NCBI RefSeq assembly: GCF_004354365.1
Contig: NZ_SJCY01000001.1
Coordinates: 434,001-498,000 of the forward strand
DNA length: 64,000 nucleotides
Direction of reading: 5' to 3'
Source of the DNA: Pedobacter changchengzhani
GTDB taxonomy: Bacteria; Bacteroidota; Bacteroidia; Sphingobacteriales; Sphingobacteriaceae
Shown: one piece after another, positions 7,710 to 18,018 of the stretch
How positions within the stretch are numbered: position 1 is the stretch's first letter
Layout of the letters: each line of letters begins with the position of its first letter
The notes under the pieces: generated by a model
Told to the model about the DNA's origin: nothing
Seen by the model: the letters and a program-made list of their open reading frames with translations, nothing else
Database searches by the model: none
Made by a program: the position numbers and the translations under genes

Positions 7710-8966
7710 ATGAATAAAGAATCAATTTTAATGAATACTCAAGAAATCATCGCCATCACCATTGTACTTTCCGCATTGTATGCTTACATTAATCACCGAT
7801 TTATAAAATGGCCACCTACAATTGGTATAATGGCGCTTTCGCTTATATCGTCGATACTGTTAGCAAGCTTTGGTAACTCACATTCGCTACTTTCCGAGAA
7901 AGCTATTTCGTTAGCCAATTCGTTAGATTTTCAGGATATACTGATGAATTTTATGCTTAGTTTTTTGCTTTTTGCAGGTGCCATTCATATCGATGCAGCA
8001 AGGCTGAAAGTGGAGCGATTACCAGTTTTGATACTCGCAACTGTGGGTATTTTAATTTCTACGTTTATTGTAGGCATTCTTGTTTATTATTTGTTCGGAA
8101 TGTTCTCTATGCCAATTCCGCTTATTTATTGTTTGCTTTTTGGTGCGTTAATTTCGCCAACTGATCCTATTGCAGTGTTGGGCATACTCAAAACATCAAA
8201 AATTCCAAAATCTTTAGAATTGAAAATTTCTGGCGAATCGCTATTTAACGATGGTGTTGCGGTGGTTGTTTTTATCAGCCTTGTAGAAATTGCCAGATCA
8301 TCGGGTGGCGATTTCTCGGTATTGGATATTGGAAAACTCTTTTTAAAAGAAGCCGTTGGCGGCTTAATTTTTGGCGCAATTTTGGGTTACATCGGTTTTT
8401 GGGCATTGCGATCGATAGATGATTATAAAGTGGAAGTGCTAATTACCCTCGCCATAGTGGTTGGTGGCTATTTTATGGCAGGCCGATTACATCTTTCTGG
8501 CCCTTTAGCAATGGTTGTAGCAGGCATAATTACCGGTAATAAATCCAAAAGAGATGGCATGTCTGATTTAACCATTGATTATTTAGGCAAGTTTTGGGAG
8601 ATGATAGATGAGATTTTAAATGCGGTGTTATTTCTTTTTATCGGCGTAGAAATGCTCGTTATCAAAATAAACCCTGTTGTGTTTTGGATCGGGATGGTTT
8701 GCATTGCAATTGTGCTGTTGGCACGATGGATTTCGGTTTTTGTGCCAGTATCAATTATGCGTTTTAAAATAAAATTCGAAAAAAATGCGGTAACCATGCT
8801 CACTTGGGGCGGTTTGCGAGGCGGTATTTCGGTTGCACTGGCGCTGTCTCTCTCTGCAGATATGCACCGAGATGAGTTTGTTTTTATAACCTATATAATT
8901 GTGGTTTTCTCTATTTTGGTACAAGGATTAACCATTGGTAAATTGGCAAAAAGGCTGTATTTTTAA
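7710..8966 (+). CDS. Na+/H+ antiporter, CPA1 family
   Basis: An inner-membrane antiporter of about 418 residues with roughly 12 hydrophobic helices. It exchanges protons for Na+ or another monovalent cation. The CPA1 core is visible: FGALISPTDPIAVLGILK, SGESLFNDGVAVVVF (the conserved Asp-containing transport motif), SGPLAMVVAGIITGN and TWGGLRGGISVALALSL near the end. I choose the ATG at 7710 (MNKESILMNTQEII); a TTG at 7692 extends it by six codons and the ATG at 7731 is also possible. The next gene, MscS, is 96 bp downstream on the same strand, so the two may be co-transcribed as an ion/osmotic pair. Confidence 0.93.
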   Translation: MNKESILMNTQEIIAITIVLSALYAYINHRFIKWPPTIGIMALSLISSILLASFGNSHSLLSEKAISLANSLDFQDILMNFMLSFLLFAGAIHIDAARLKVERLPVLILATVGILISTFIVGILVYYLFGMFSMPIPLIYCLLFGALISPTDPIAVLGILKTSKIPKSLELKISGESLFNDGVAVVVFISLVEIARSSGGDFSVLDIGKLFLKEAVGGLIFGAILGYIGFWALRSIDDYKVEVLITLAIVVGGYFMAGRLHLSGPLAMVVAGIITGNKSKRDGMSDLTIDYLGKFWEMIDEILNAVLFLFIGVEMLVIKINPVVFWIGMVCIAIVLLARWISVFVPVSIMRFKIKFEKNAVTMLTWGGLRGGISVALALSLSADMHRDEFVFITYIIVVFSILVQGLTIGKLAKRLYF

Positions 8967-9062
8967 GTTGCTTAACAACGGTTTCCAAACAAAAAGGACA
9001 CTTTTACGTTAATTTAACTAACTGAACTTACTAATAAAAAAATCGAGTCGCACCAATAAAAT

Positions 9063-9968
9063 ATGGATGTAAATAAAGCTTACGAATTAATTTCAACTAA
9101 ATTAACTGGATGGTTGCACGATTTTATCCGCCTGCTTCCAAATATGCTCATGTCGGCTGTAATCTTGGTATTGGGCTTTTACCTTGCAAGCTTTATCAAG
9201 AAAATAGCACTCAAACTTATTTCGAAAATTTCGGTAAATGGTACGCTTAATCAGCTATTCAGCTCTGTAGTTTACGTGTTCTTTATCGGTATTGTTATTT
9301 TTATTGTATTAAGCATTTTGCAATTAGACAAGGCAGTAACATCTATTCTGGCGGGTGCGGGTATTTTAGGTCTTGCTTTGGCATTTGCATTTCAAGATAT
9401 CGCATCCAACTTTATGTCGGGCATATTTATATCTATCCGCAAACCCATCAACATTGGCGATACAGTTAGCATTAAAACATATACGGGTACGGTGGCAGAA
9501 ATTAATTTGCGCGATACCGTAATTAAAACCTTCCAAGGGCAAATGGTAATTATCCCAAATAAAGAAGTTTTTCAACATCCCATCGAAAACTTTTCTATGT
9601 TGGGCAAGCGACGAATCGATTTGAATATCGGAATATCTTACGGCGAAGATTTAGAAGCCGTAAAACAAGTTACATTAAAGGCGGTGGAAGGTATATCTGG
9701 GCTTTGTGAGGATGAGAAAATTACCATGTTTTATCAAGAGTTTGGAGACAGCTCTATCAATTTTACGTTAAGAATGTGGGTAAGCCTAATGGAACAATCA
9801 AATTATTTAGAAGCATGGGACACAGCAGTTATCCGAATTAAAAAAGCTTACGATGCAAATCATATCATGATTCCGTTCCCAATAAGAACGATGGATTTTG
9901 GTATAAAAGGTGGTAAAGGTTTAGATGAAATGATGGCGAAAAATATCCCTGAAAAGAAAGAAAATTAG
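9063..9968 (+). CDS. mscS: Small-conductance mechanosensitive channel, MscS family
   Basis: A 301-residue inner-membrane channel that opens under membrane tension and releases solutes in osmotic downshock. Three N-terminal hydrophobic segments are visible: residues 25-45, 65-90, and the pore helix LAGAGILGLALAFAFQDIASNF with its Gly/Ala-rich face. The beta domain follows (IRKPINIGDTVSIKTYTGTVAEINLRDTVIKT...VIIPNKEVF), then the alpha/beta C-terminal domain ending IPFPIRTMDFG. Length matches E. coli MscS (286). It follows the antiporter gene with a short gap. Confidence 0.93.
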   Translation: MDVNKAYELISTKLTGWLHDFIRLLPNMLMSAVILVLGFYLASFIKKIALKLISKISVNGTLNQLFSSVVYVFFIGIVIFIVLSILQLDKAVTSILAGAGILGLALAFAFQDIASNFMSGIFISIRKPINIGDTVSIKTYTGTVAEINLRDTVIKTFQGQMVIIPNKEVFQHPIENFSMLGKRRIDLNIGISYGEDLEAVKQVTLKAVEGISGLCEDEKITMFYQEFGDSSINFTLRMWVSLMEQSNYLEAWDTAVIRIKKAYDANHIMIPFPIRTMDFGIKGGKGLDEMMAKNIPEKKEN

Positions 9969-10038
9969 GTCGCATCAAAGATTACTAATTCGTCGATTAA
10001 CCTTTTTCTCTATTAAACTGATTTATTTGCGCACAAAA

Positions 10039-10467
10039 CTATCCACTGATATAATTCTCGAGCTGTGAAATGGTTTGCTTTTGATCGGCAATTATAAATT
10101 TAACCACATCGCCAATAGAAACCATGCCTTTAACTTCACCTTTTTCTACAATTGGCAAATGGCGAAAGTGTTTTTCCGTCATAAACTCCATACATTGATC
10201 AATTGTACTACTCAAACTAACCGAAATTGGGTTGCTAGTCATAATTTCTTTAATCACTGTATCTTTTGATGATTTACCTTGCAATACTACTTTCCTAGCA
10301 TAATCGCGTTCGGTAAAAATCCCTTGCAACGTGGCGCCATCCATAATTAGCAAAGCGCTAATATTCTTTTCTGTCATTATTTTTAGCGCATCCAATACCG
10401 AAGTATTTTCCGTTACCGAAAAAATATTAGGTGTTTTAGTATCTAGCAGTTGTTTTACGGTTTTCAT
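10039..10467 (-). CDS. CBS-domain pair protein
   Basis: A 142-residue cytoplasmic protein consisting only of two tandem CBS motifs, a Bateman module. The first is ILDTKTP..FSVTENTSVLDALKIMTEKNISALLIM with GIFTERDYARKVV. The second is IMTSNPISVSLSSTIDQCMEFMTEKHFRHLPIV with GMVSIGDVVKFII. Such modules bind adenosine nucleotides and sense energy state. No catalytic domain is attached, so the target is unknown. It is convergent with the MscS gene, whose stop is about 70 bp away. Confidence 0.92.
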   Translation of the reverse strand: MKTVKQLLDTKTPNIFSVTENTSVLDALKIMTEKNISALLIMDGATLQGIFTERDYARKVVLQGKSSKDTVIKEIMTSNPISVSLSSTIDQCMEFMTEKHFRHLPIVEKGEVKGMVSIGDVVKFIIADQKQTISQLENYISG

Positions 10468-10767
10468 AAAGCGTTAAATTTGGTTAGTTCAATTTATAAA
10501 TAATTGATTGAAAATGAAAGGATTTTTTTTAGCTCAAGAATTCACTTCTAAAAATTAAACTTACTAGCCGTTGTTGAGAAAATTCGAAAAGATTATCGCA
10601 AATAAATTTCTAAAATTTATGTGTTTTTATCGGTTACTTGGTTTAAACCAATTAGTTACGTTTTGCAGTTAAAATTAGATTAAATTTTCAAAAACTTTGT
10701 GCAAAAAGCGTTGTTTAAGTGGTATTCAACAAAGTTTGAATAAACAATAATCAAAAAAATAATTATC
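10468..10767. other. Divergent promoter region, no gene seen
   Basis: 300 bp of AT-rich DNA between the divergent CBS and outer-membrane genes; no ORF or repeat recognised. Confidence 0.35.
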
Positions 10768-11352
10768 ATGAAAAAAATTTTAATCTCTAGCTTATTTTCT
10801 TTAGCATTAATGTTAGGTGTAACATCTGCAAATGCTCAAATCCAAAAAGGTAACGTTTTAATTGGCGGTAACCTTGCAAACTTAAATCTTGGTTTAGAAA
10901 GTGGAAGTAATTTTACTTTTGATTTGACGCCTAAAGCTGCTTGGTTTATTGAAGACAATATAGCAGTAGGTGGTTATGTAGATTTAGGATTAACTACTAA
11001 CAAAATATCTACAGAAACTAGATACGGTGTTGGTGCGTTAGCTCGTTATTACACTGGTAAAGATGCAGAAGTACTTAAACACGGTAGATTTTTCGTAGAG
11101 GGAAATGCAGGATTTGGCGGCAGCAATGTTAATAATAACGGGCCAAAGACAAATGGTTTAAACTTAGGCGTTGGTCCAGGTTTTGCTTATTTCATCACCC
11201 CAAACATTGGTTTAGAAACTTTACTTAAGTACAATGGTGTAGTTGGTTTTGGTAACCAAGCTACTCAAAGTGCATTAAACTTATCTTTTGGTTTCCAAAT
11301 CTATTTGCCTGGACAAAGTACAGCAAAAAAGGTTAAAAAAGATATGAACTAA
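10768..11352 (+). CDS. Outer-membrane beta-barrel protein
   Basis: A 194-residue exported protein with signal peptide MKKILISSLFSLALMLGVTSANA. It then shows alternating short amphipathic strands typical of an eight-strand barrel (KGNVLIGGNLANLNLGL, FDLTPKAAWFIEDNIAVGGYVDLGL, YGVGALARYYTG, LNLGVGPGFAYFITPNIGLETLLKY, LNLSFGFQIYL). It resembles the OmpW/OmpX-like porin-family barrels of Bacteroidetes. The role (small channel or structural protein) is not determinable. A strong terminator follows, so it is monocistronic. Confidence 0.85.
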   Translation: MKKILISSLFSLALMLGVTSANAQIQKGNVLIGGNLANLNLGLESGSNFTFDLTPKAAWFIEDNIAVGGYVDLGLTTNKISTETRYGVGALARYYTGKDAEVLKHGRFFVEGNAGFGGSNVNNNGPKTNGLNLGVGPGFAYFITPNIGLETLLKYNGVVGFGNQATQSALNLSFGFQIYLPGQSTAKKVKKDMN

Positions 11353-11371
11353 TTTTACAATCAACTGGTTT

Positions 11372-11409
11372 AAAAAGGCCAATACTTCATGCGAGGTATT
11401 GGCCTTTTT
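11372..11409 (+). terminator. Hairpin terminator
   Basis: Stem AAAAAGGCCAATAC / GTATTGGCCTTTTT, 20 bp after the barrel-protein stop. Confidence 0.9.
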
Positions 11410-11613
11410 TATGGCCTAAATTTTCAGCTATCTTAGTTAAATTAGTGTGCTTATCAGTTAAAATGGAATTATAATTATCGTTAAAATAGTCTTAAGTTTA
11501 CAACAAATTTGTCATTGTCAGATAACTGGCAATTTGAAAAAATAGGTGTATTTTTTTAGTATAACTTTTGGTAAATTTAGCGTAACTAATCAAAAAGCAT
11601 TAACCACATTTTT

Positions 11614-13965
11614 ATGAAAATAATTTCTGCAGTTTTATCACTCTTTTTCGTAGTTAGTGTAGCCTCAGCTCAAAATCTAACTCCTCCTCCCACAAAACCT
11701 ACAACTACTGTCGATTTTAAAATTGGAGAAGATGATTTTCTTTTGAACGGAAAACCCTTTGTAATTCGATGTGGTGAAATGCATTTCGCCCGCGTGCCAA
11801 AAGAATATTGGGCGCACCGTTTAAAAATGATTAAAGCAATGGGCTTAAATACAGTTTGCGCCTATTTATTTTGGAATATGCACGAACCTCAACCAGGAAA
11901 ATTTAATTGGGAAGGCATGGCAGATGCCGCCGAATTTTGCAAGCTTGCCCAAAAAGAAGGGCTTTATGTTATTTTGCGTCCCGGGCCTTATGCCTGTGCC
12001 GAATGGGATTTTGGCGGGTTTCCGTGGTGGCTTTTAAAAAAGAAAGATATAGGCCTTCGTACACAGGATCCTTATTATTTAGCGCGTTGCAGAATTTATT
12101 TAAATGAAGTTGGTAAAATTTTAGCACCATTACAAACAACCAACGGCGGGCCAATAATTATGGCTCAAGTAGAAAACGAGTATGGATCTTATGGAAATGA
12201 TAAAGAATACATAGGTAAAATTAGGGATTACCTTGTTGAGGCTGGTTTTAAAATTCCGCTTTTTACATGCGATGGCGCTTCGCAATTAGGAGAGGCTGTG
12301 CGTGATGATATTTTTAGCGTAGTTAATTTTGGCGGCAATCCAGAATCGGCGTTTAAAGAATTACGTAAAGTTAGGCCAACAGGGCCACTAATGTGTGGCG
12401 AATATTATCCAGGTTGGTTTGATTCGTGGGGTGCTAAGCATCATACAGGTTCTACCGAGGTTGTGGTAAAGGAAATAAAGTACATGCTAGATCATAAAGC
12501 ATCGTTTAGCATATATATGGCGCACGGCGGAACAACTTTTGGCCAGTTCGCAGGCGCAAATAGCCCGCCTTATGCTCCAGAAACATCTAGCTATGATTAT
12601 GACGCACCAATTAGTGAGGCTGGCTGGGATACCGAAAAATTTCATGCCTTACGCAATCTTTTTAAAGGCTATTTACAGCCGGGTGAAACATTGCCCGAAA
12701 TACCGAAAAGAAACCCTTTAATTGTTATACCTGCTTTCGCTACTACTGAAATTGCACCTATCTTCTCTAATCTCAAAAGTCCTATTAAGGCAGAGAAATT
12801 AAGAAATATGGAAGAATACGATCAAGGTTATGGGAGTATGCTGTACCGCACTAAATTATCAAAAAAGAATTCCTCAATTTTGAATATTAAAGATGTTCAT
12901 GATTTTGCCTTAGTATATATCAACGGAAAAAGAATTGCAGTGCTCGATCGCAGAAAAAATGAAAATAGTTGCAAATTACCAGCTACAAAATCGGGCGATG
13001 TTCTTGATATTTTGGTTGAAGCCATGGGACGGGTAAACTATGACAGTGACATGTACGATCGTAAAGGAATTACAGATAAGGTTACGCTAACCGAATTGAA
13101 CGGTACCGAGAAAGAGTTAAAAGGTTGGGAAATTTTTCCAATCCCTTTAAATAACAACGCTGCTCCTAAAAATTTAAAATACAAACGAGGCAAAACAACC
13201 ATGCCATCGTTTTATAAAGGCAGTTTTTCTTTAAATGAAACATGCGATACATTTTTGGATGTTAGCACTTGGGGAAAAGGCTTAGTATGGATTAATGGAA
13301 AGTGTTTGGGGAGGTTTTGGAATATCGGGCCAACGCAAACCATGTATGTGCCTGGGCCTTGGTTAAAAAAGGGTAAAAACGAAGTGGTTGTGTTGGATTA
13401 TTTAGGTCCTATTAAAAACATATTGGCAGGAATAAAAACGCCAAAATTGGATGAACTTACCAAGAGTGCTAAAAACACAGTGCATCGTAAAGAAGGGCAA
13501 AATATTCAATTACAAGACATAACGCCGGTTTATCAAGGCAGCTTTGAGTCGGGTATAGCGTGGCAAACTGTAAAATTTAACACAGTTAAAGGCCGATATT
13601 TTTGTTTAGAGGCTTTAAATTCGCAAAGAAAAGATGATCCTTATACTACCATTGCAGAATTATATTTATTAGATGAAAATGGCAAAGAAATTCCTAGAAA
13701 TAATTGGAAAATAGCCTATGCCGATAGCGAAGAAAGAGATGAAGACGATGGTAAAGCAGATAATGTTTTTGATTTGCAGGGCACTTCAATTTGGCATACA
13801 CAATGGAGTGATAAATCACCAAAGCATCCACATCAAATTGTAATCGATTTAGGTGCAGAAATAAGTTGCAGTGGGTTTAAATATCTACCTAGACAGAATG
13901 TAGAAAATGGCAGAATAAAAGATTTTAAAGTGTATTTGAGCAGCAGTAAGTTTAAAGGGTTGTAA
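11614..13965 (+). CDS. GH35 beta-galactosidase with C-terminal discoidin-like domain
   Basis: A 783-residue secreted glycoside hydrolase that releases terminal beta-galactose. A signal peptide (MKIISAVLSLFFVVSVASA) is followed by the GH35 TIM barrel: LNGKPFVIRCGEMHFARVPKEYW, NTVCAYLFWNMHEP, RPGPYACAEWDFGG. The acid/base Glu lies in QVENEYGSYG (second Glu, about residue 189) and the nucleophile in MCGEYYPGWFDSWG (about residue 263). Further on, beta-galactosidase jelly-roll domains carry GKGLVWINGKCLGRFWNIGP. The last ~140 residues resemble an F5/8-type C (CBM32-like) domain with WHTQWSDKSPKHPHQIVIDLG. No type IX sorting tail is present, so it is probably periplasmic or surface-attached in another way. 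It stands alone. Confidence 0.93.
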   Translation: MKIISAVLSLFFVVSVASAQNLTPPPTKPTTTVDFKIGEDDFLLNGKPFVIRCGEMHFARVPKEYWAHRLKMIKAMGLNTVCAYLFWNMHEPQPGKFNWEGMADAAEFCKLAQKEGLYVILRPGPYACAEWDFGGFPWWLLKKKDIGLRTQDPYYLARCRIYLNEVGKILAPLQTTNGGPIIMAQVENEYGSYGNDKEYIGKIRDYLVEAGFKIPLFTCDGASQLGEAVRDDIFSVVNFGGNPESAFKELRKVRPTGPLMCGEYYPGWFDSWGAKHHTGSTEVVVKEIKYMLDHKASFSIYMAHGGTTFGQFAGANSPPYAPETSSYDYDAPISEAGWDTEKFHALRNLFKGYLQPGETLPEIPKRNPLIVIPAFATTEIAPIFSNLKSPIKAEKLRNMEEYDQGYGSMLYRTKLSKKNSSILNIKDVHDFALVYINGKRIAVLDRRKNENSCKLPATKSGDVLDILVEAMGRVNYDSDMYDRKGITDKVTLTELNGTEKELKGWEIFPIPLNNNAAPKNLKYKRGKTTMPSFYKGSFSLNETCDTFLDVSTWGKGLVWINGKCLGRFWNIGPTQTMYVPGPWLKKGKNEVVVLDYLGPIKNILAGIKTPKLDELTKSAKNTVHRKEGQNIQLQDITPVYQGSFESGIAWQTVKFNTVKGRYFCLEALNSQRKDDPYTTIAELYLLDENGKEIPRNNWKIAYADSEERDEDDGKADNVFDLQGTSIWHTQWSDKSPKHPHQIVIDLGAEISCSGFKYLPRQNVENGRIKDFKVYLSSSKFKGL

Positions 13966-13983
13966 AATGTATGTAGGGATTAA

Positions 13984-14115
13984 ATTTCACTAAAAACGAT
14001 TACAGATGAGCTTGCTTTCTATACAAAGTTGGATAAGCCCTTTTTATCGCTACCAGTGAATTATGAAAATACTTTTGGGTATTACACACATACCGAAAGG
14101 CTACAGGTTTTGTAA
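13984..14115 (+). pseudogene. Possible gene fragment, unrecognised
   Basis: An open stretch without a start codon reads ITDELAFYTKLDKPF then LSLPVNYENTFGYYTHTERLQVL and a stop. It looks more protein-like than random spacer but is too short to identify. It lies between the GH35 gene and ahcY on the same strand and could equally be chance. Confidence 0.2.
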
Positions 14116-14218
14116 AAAATTAATCATTTTATAATTTTCTAAAACGAGCATGCGTAATATTTACATTTCGCCAACTCAACTCTTCCCCTAATTATTTGGG
14201 TTTCACAAAGCTATGCCG

Positions 14219-14226
14219 TAAATTTG
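14219..14226 (+). promoter_or_regulatory. -7 promoter element of ahcY
   Basis: TAAATTTG fits TAnnTTTG and lies 24 bp before the ahcY ATG. Confidence 0.55.
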
Positions 14227-14250
14227 TGCCACATTTAAAACAAATAAAAT

Positions 14251-15567
14251 ATGTCATCAGTAGAGACAACTTACGTTCCTTACAAAGTTAAGGACATTTC
14301 ACTGGCAGATTGGGGCCGTAAAGAAATCAGTTTAGCCGAAGCAGAAATGCCAGGGTTAATGAGTTTACGCGAAGAATTTGGTCCATCACAACCGTTAAAA
14401 GGTGCTCGTATTGCAGGCTGTCTGCACATGACTATCCAAACGGCTGTTTTAATAGAAACTTTAACCGCTTTAGGCGCTGAGGTTACTTGGTCATCATGCA
14501 ACATTTTCTCCACACAAGATCATGCTGCGGCGGCAATTGCTGCTGCGGGTATTCAAGTTTACGCTTGGAAAGGCTTAAACGAAGAAGAATTTGATTGGTG
14601 TATTGAGCAAACTTTGCATTTTGGTGCAGATGCTAAACCATTAAACATGATTTTGGATGATGGTGGCGATTTAACCAACATGGTTTTCGATAAATATCCT
14701 GAGCTTATTGCAGCAATTAAAGGTTTATCAGAAGAAACTACAACTGGTGTACACCGTTTGTACGAAAGAATGAAAAACGGAACTTTGCACTTACCTGCAA
14801 TTAACGTTAACGATTCGGTTACTAAATCTAAATTCGATAACAAATACGGTTGTCGCGAATCTTTAGTTGATGCAATCCGTCGTGCAACAGACGTAATGAT
14901 GGCTGGTAAAGTAGCTGTTGTTTGCGGTTATGGCGATGTGGGTAAAGGTTCAGCAGAATCTTTAAGCTCGCAAGGTGTGCGTGTTATCGTTACCGAAATT
15001 GATCCAATTTGCGCACTACAAGCGGCAATGGAAGGTTACGAAGTTAAAAAATTCGCTACGGCCGTTAAAGAAGCAGATATTATTGTAACCACAACTGGTA
15101 ACCGCGACATCGTTCGTGCTGAGCATTTCTTGGCGATGAAAGATAAAGCGATTGTTTGTAACATCGGCCACTTCGATAACGAAATTGATGTAGCTTGGTT
15201 AAACCAAACTTACGGTTCAACTAAAGTAGAAATTAAACCTCAGGTAGATAAATACACCATCGAAGGTAAAGATATTATTCTTTTGGCCGAAGGTCGTTTA
15301 GTAAACTTAGGTTGCGCAACTGGTCACCCAAGTTTTGTAATGAGTGCTTCATTTACCAACCAAACTTTAGCACAGTTAGAGCTTTGGATGAACCCATGTA
15401 AATACGAGAACAAGGTTTACGTTTTACCTAAGTATTTAGATGAGAAAGTTGCTCGTTTACACTTAGCTAAAATTGGTGTAGAACTTGATGTTTTAGATCA
15501 ACACCAAGCTGATTATATCGGTGTACAGGTAGAAGGTCCGTTTAAGGCAGACGAGTATCGTTACTAA
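14251..15567 (+). CDS. ahcY: Adenosylhomocysteinase
   Basis: Hydrolyses S-adenosylhomocysteine to adenosine and homocysteine, relieving inhibition of methyltransferases; NAD+ is a tightly bound cofactor. The 438-residue cytoplasmic protein shows the N-terminal substrate domain ([37 protein letters not shown]), the [21 protein letters not shown] hinge segment, and the NAD-binding loop [13 protein letters not shown]. The C-terminal signatures are [33 protein letters not shown] and the terminal PFKADEYRY that reaches the neighbouring subunit. Length and both ends match the family. It has its own -7 element and terminator. Confidence 0.98.
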   Translation: MSSVETTYVPYKVKDISLADWGRKEISLAEAEMPGLMSLREEFGPSQPLKGARIAGCLHMTIQTAVLIETLTALGAEVTWSSCNIFSTQDHAAAAIAAAGIQVYAWKGLNEEEFDWCIEQTLHFGADAKPLNMILDDGGDLTNMVFDKYPELIAAIKGLSEETTTGVHRLYERMKNGTLHLPAINVNDSVTKSKFDNKYGCRESLVDAIRRATDVMMAGKVAVVCGYGDVGKGSAESLSSQGVRVIVTEIDPICALQAAMEGYEVKKFATAVKEADIIVTTTGNRDIVRAEHFLAMKDKAIVCNIGHFDNEIDVAWLNQTYGSTKVEIKPQVDKYTIEGKDIILLAEGRLVNLGCATGHPSFVMSASFTNQTLAQLELWMNPCKYENKVYVLPKYLDEKVARLHLAKIGVELDVLDQHQADYIGVQVEGPFKADEYRY

Positions 15568-15601
15568 ACCCCAAACCCCTAAAGGGGCTTTGAGATATTT
15601 T

Positions 15602-15640
15602 AAAAAGGGATTTGCATTTATTTGCAAATCCTTTTTTTTT
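15602..15640 (+). terminator. Terminator of ahcY
   Basis: Stem GGATTTGCA / TGCAAATCC followed by a run of T. Confidence 0.85.
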
Positions 15641-15961
15641 ATTATCTTCTTTTTATTCCCCTCTTGAGGGGTGCCCGTGCCAAAGGCATCCCCTCGGGGA
15701 AAGGGCGGGGTGGTTTTTTCTTTTGCCACAGACTCAGGTTTACACGGAAAAGGGTTAGAAATCTTTATTCGAAAACGAACGTTCAGTAGTTCTTCGGCAA
15801 TTGCAGTCCTGCTGTACATTCCAATCTTTTTGTGGTTTAAGTCCCCTTTGGGGATTTAGGGGATAAAAAGTATTTCCATTGCCATCAGGTTTATTTTACA
15901 AAAGTCAGTAGTTCTTCTGCCTGCAAAGCATTAAATTTGATTGTACCAAAAAATAAATAAT
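15641..15961. other. Intergenic region with repeat fragments
   Basis: Holds short GC-rich pieces of the CCCCTTTGGGG / CCCCTC..GAGGGG type (about 15657-15710 and 15841-15862; also just after ahcY at 15572-15592). Related pieces occur at 31565-31650. No gene seen. Confidence 0.45.
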
Positions 15962-16327
15962 ATGAAAAATTTAATCTTTGCTTTATTTATAACTGTGCTT
16001 TCTGTTTCAGCAAATGCACAAACAACTGCTAAAAAAGCTATTGAAGGCAAGAAAATTACCAATCAAATTGTAGATATCGCCTGTGGCGAATGCCAATTTA
16101 AAATTTCACAAAAAGATGCTAAAGGGAAAGTGAAAAAGGGTTGCGATTTAGCTGTAAAAATAGATGGCACAGCTTATTTTGTTGACGGCAAAAAAATCGA
16201 CGATTTTGGTGATGCGCATGATGAACATGGTTTCTGTAATGCAGTAAGCAAAGCTGAGGTTACTGGCGAAATTGTAAACAACCGTTTTAAAGCAACAGAA
16301 ATTAAATTGTTGCCTGCAAAAAAATAA
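15962..16327 (+). CDS. Exported cysteine-containing protein, DUF6370-like
   Basis: A 121-residue secreted protein. I start it at the ATG at 15962, which gives the signal peptide MKNLIFALFITVLSVSANAQ; the seven codons upstream are unlikely to be used. The mature part has DIACGECQF, KGCDLAVKIDGTAYFVDGKKIDDFGDAHDEHGFC and VTGEIVNNRFKATEIKLLP. The CxxC, the later Cys residues and the Asp/His-rich GDAHDEHGFC suggest a disulfide or a metal site. The layout matches what I know as DUF6370, a family of unknown function. Neighbours give no clue. Confidence 0.8.
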   Translation: MKNLIFALFITVLSVSANAQTTAKKAIEGKKITNQIVDIACGECQFKISQKDAKGKVKKGCDLAVKIDGTAYFVDGKKIDDFGDAHDEHGFCNAVSKAEVTGEIVNNRFKATEIKLLPAKK

Positions 16328-16369
16328 CCCATCGTCCAATAGCTATTGGATTTTAACGACTTTTTTCAG

Positions 16370-18005
16370 GGGTAGAAGTATTTGCTTTTATGATAACTTT
16401 GAGCGTTTTGCACCATGCGTTTTCAACTCCCCACTTTATTTTCAAGAAGGGGGTGAGTTGGGTTTGTGTGCTGGCGGGGGTGGTTTGCTAGAACGACTTG
16501 TTTTTATTAAAAAGCAACTATTCTTCTTTGACAAGCTACGAGCTCGCTGTAAGGGTGTAGAGATATCGTGTGTAATGCATTTCGCAACTCCCCGCCTTAT
16601 TTTCAAGGAGGGGGTGCGGTGGATTGTGTGTTGGCGGGGGTGGTTGTAACGTTAAAAAGCCTCCAGATGCTATGCGCTAGTCGTCCTTGCGAGGAGGCAC
16701 GACGAAGCAATCTGTTTTGCTTTAAAGATTGCTTCGCACCGTCTTGCTTTCCTCCCCACAGTTTTGTCTCCCGTCATTTCGAACGAGTTTTTCACGAGGA
16801 GAAATCTGTTTGTTTTTTTGCACTAACTGATGTTAACCCACTAACTAACGTTATACCATTTTTCCCCTTCACACAGTCTTGCTCCACTTGCCTGCCTTTG
16901 GCAGGGCTCATTGGCGGCGAAAAGCCTAGTCCTTTTTCCTTGATGAAAAAGTACCAAAAAAATCAAGGCTTTGCATCCTCTCTTCGGAATAATACGTCAT
17001 TTTTTTTTACCGTAGGGCAAGCCGTTCGGCTGAAAAAGCCTTCACTTCTGCGCCCTACTTATTTACCGCGAGAGTGAGTTTTTCGTGTAAAAAAATAACT
17101 ATTCTTCCTCGATAGGTTGCGAGGCCGGTAGCAGGGTATAGAGAGATGGTGTGTTATGCATTTCGCAACTCCACGCCTTATTTTCAAGGAGGGGGTGAGT
17201 TGGATTGTGTGGTGGTGGGGGGGTGGTTTTAATGCTGAAAAAGCCTTCAACTTCTACGCTTTCTCCGTCCTTGCGAGGAGGCACGACGAAGCAATCTGTT
17301 TTGCTCAAAGACTGCTTCGCACCGTCTTGCTTTCCTCCCCACAGTTTTGTCTCCCGTCATTTCATGCCTGAGGCATGCAGGCGAACGAGTTTTTCACGAG
17401 GAGAAATCTGTTTGTTTTTTTGCACTAACTGATGTTAACCCACTAACTAACGTTATACCATTTTTCCCCTTCACACAGTCTTGCTCCACTTGCCTGCCTT
17501 TGGCAGGGCTCATTGGCGGCGAAAAGCCTAGTCCTTTTTCCTTGATGAAAAAGTACCAAAAAAATCAAGGCTTTGCATCCTCTCTTCGGAATAATACGTC
17601 ATTTTTTTTTACCGTAGGGCAAGCCGTTCGGCTGAAAAAGCCTTCACTTCTGCGCCCTACTTATTTACCGCGAGAGTGAGTTTTTCGTGTAAAAAAATAA
17701 CTATTCTTCCTCGATAGATTGCGAGGCCGATAGCAGGGTGTAGAGAGATGGTGTGTTATACATTTCGCAACTCCCCACCTTATTTTCAAGGAGGGGGTAA
17801 GGTGGGCTGTGCGATGGCGGGGGTGGTTTTAACGCTGAAAAAGCCTTCAACTTCTACGCTTTCTCCGTCCTTGCGAGGAGGTACGATGAAGCAATCTATT
17901 TTGCTTGAAAGATTGCTTCACGCCATCGCTTTTTCCCTCTGCTTCCTGCCGAATGGGCAGGCCGGCAGTTCGCAAGGCCGGAGTTTAAAAATTTATGCAA
18001 GGGTC
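16370..18005. repeat. Block of composite intergenic repeats with ~600-bp tandem duplication
   Basis: Four copies of a word CAACTCC(C/A)CxCCTTATTTTCAAG followed by GAGGGGGTG start near 16424, 16577, 17162 and 17763. A ~600-bp unit beginning near 16540 recurs near 17120 and again, truncated, near 17722. The stretch 16781-17080 is almost identical to 17383-17680 (offset 602). Copy two carries an extra ~20 bases near 17363-17382. Each unit also carries CGTCCTTGCGAGGAGG(C/T)ACGA and CTCTTCGGAATAATACGTC. Open frames here are translations of the repeat, not genes. The same elements recur at 25440-26660. Confidence 0.85.
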
Positions 18006-18018
18006 ACTTCGCAATGCT

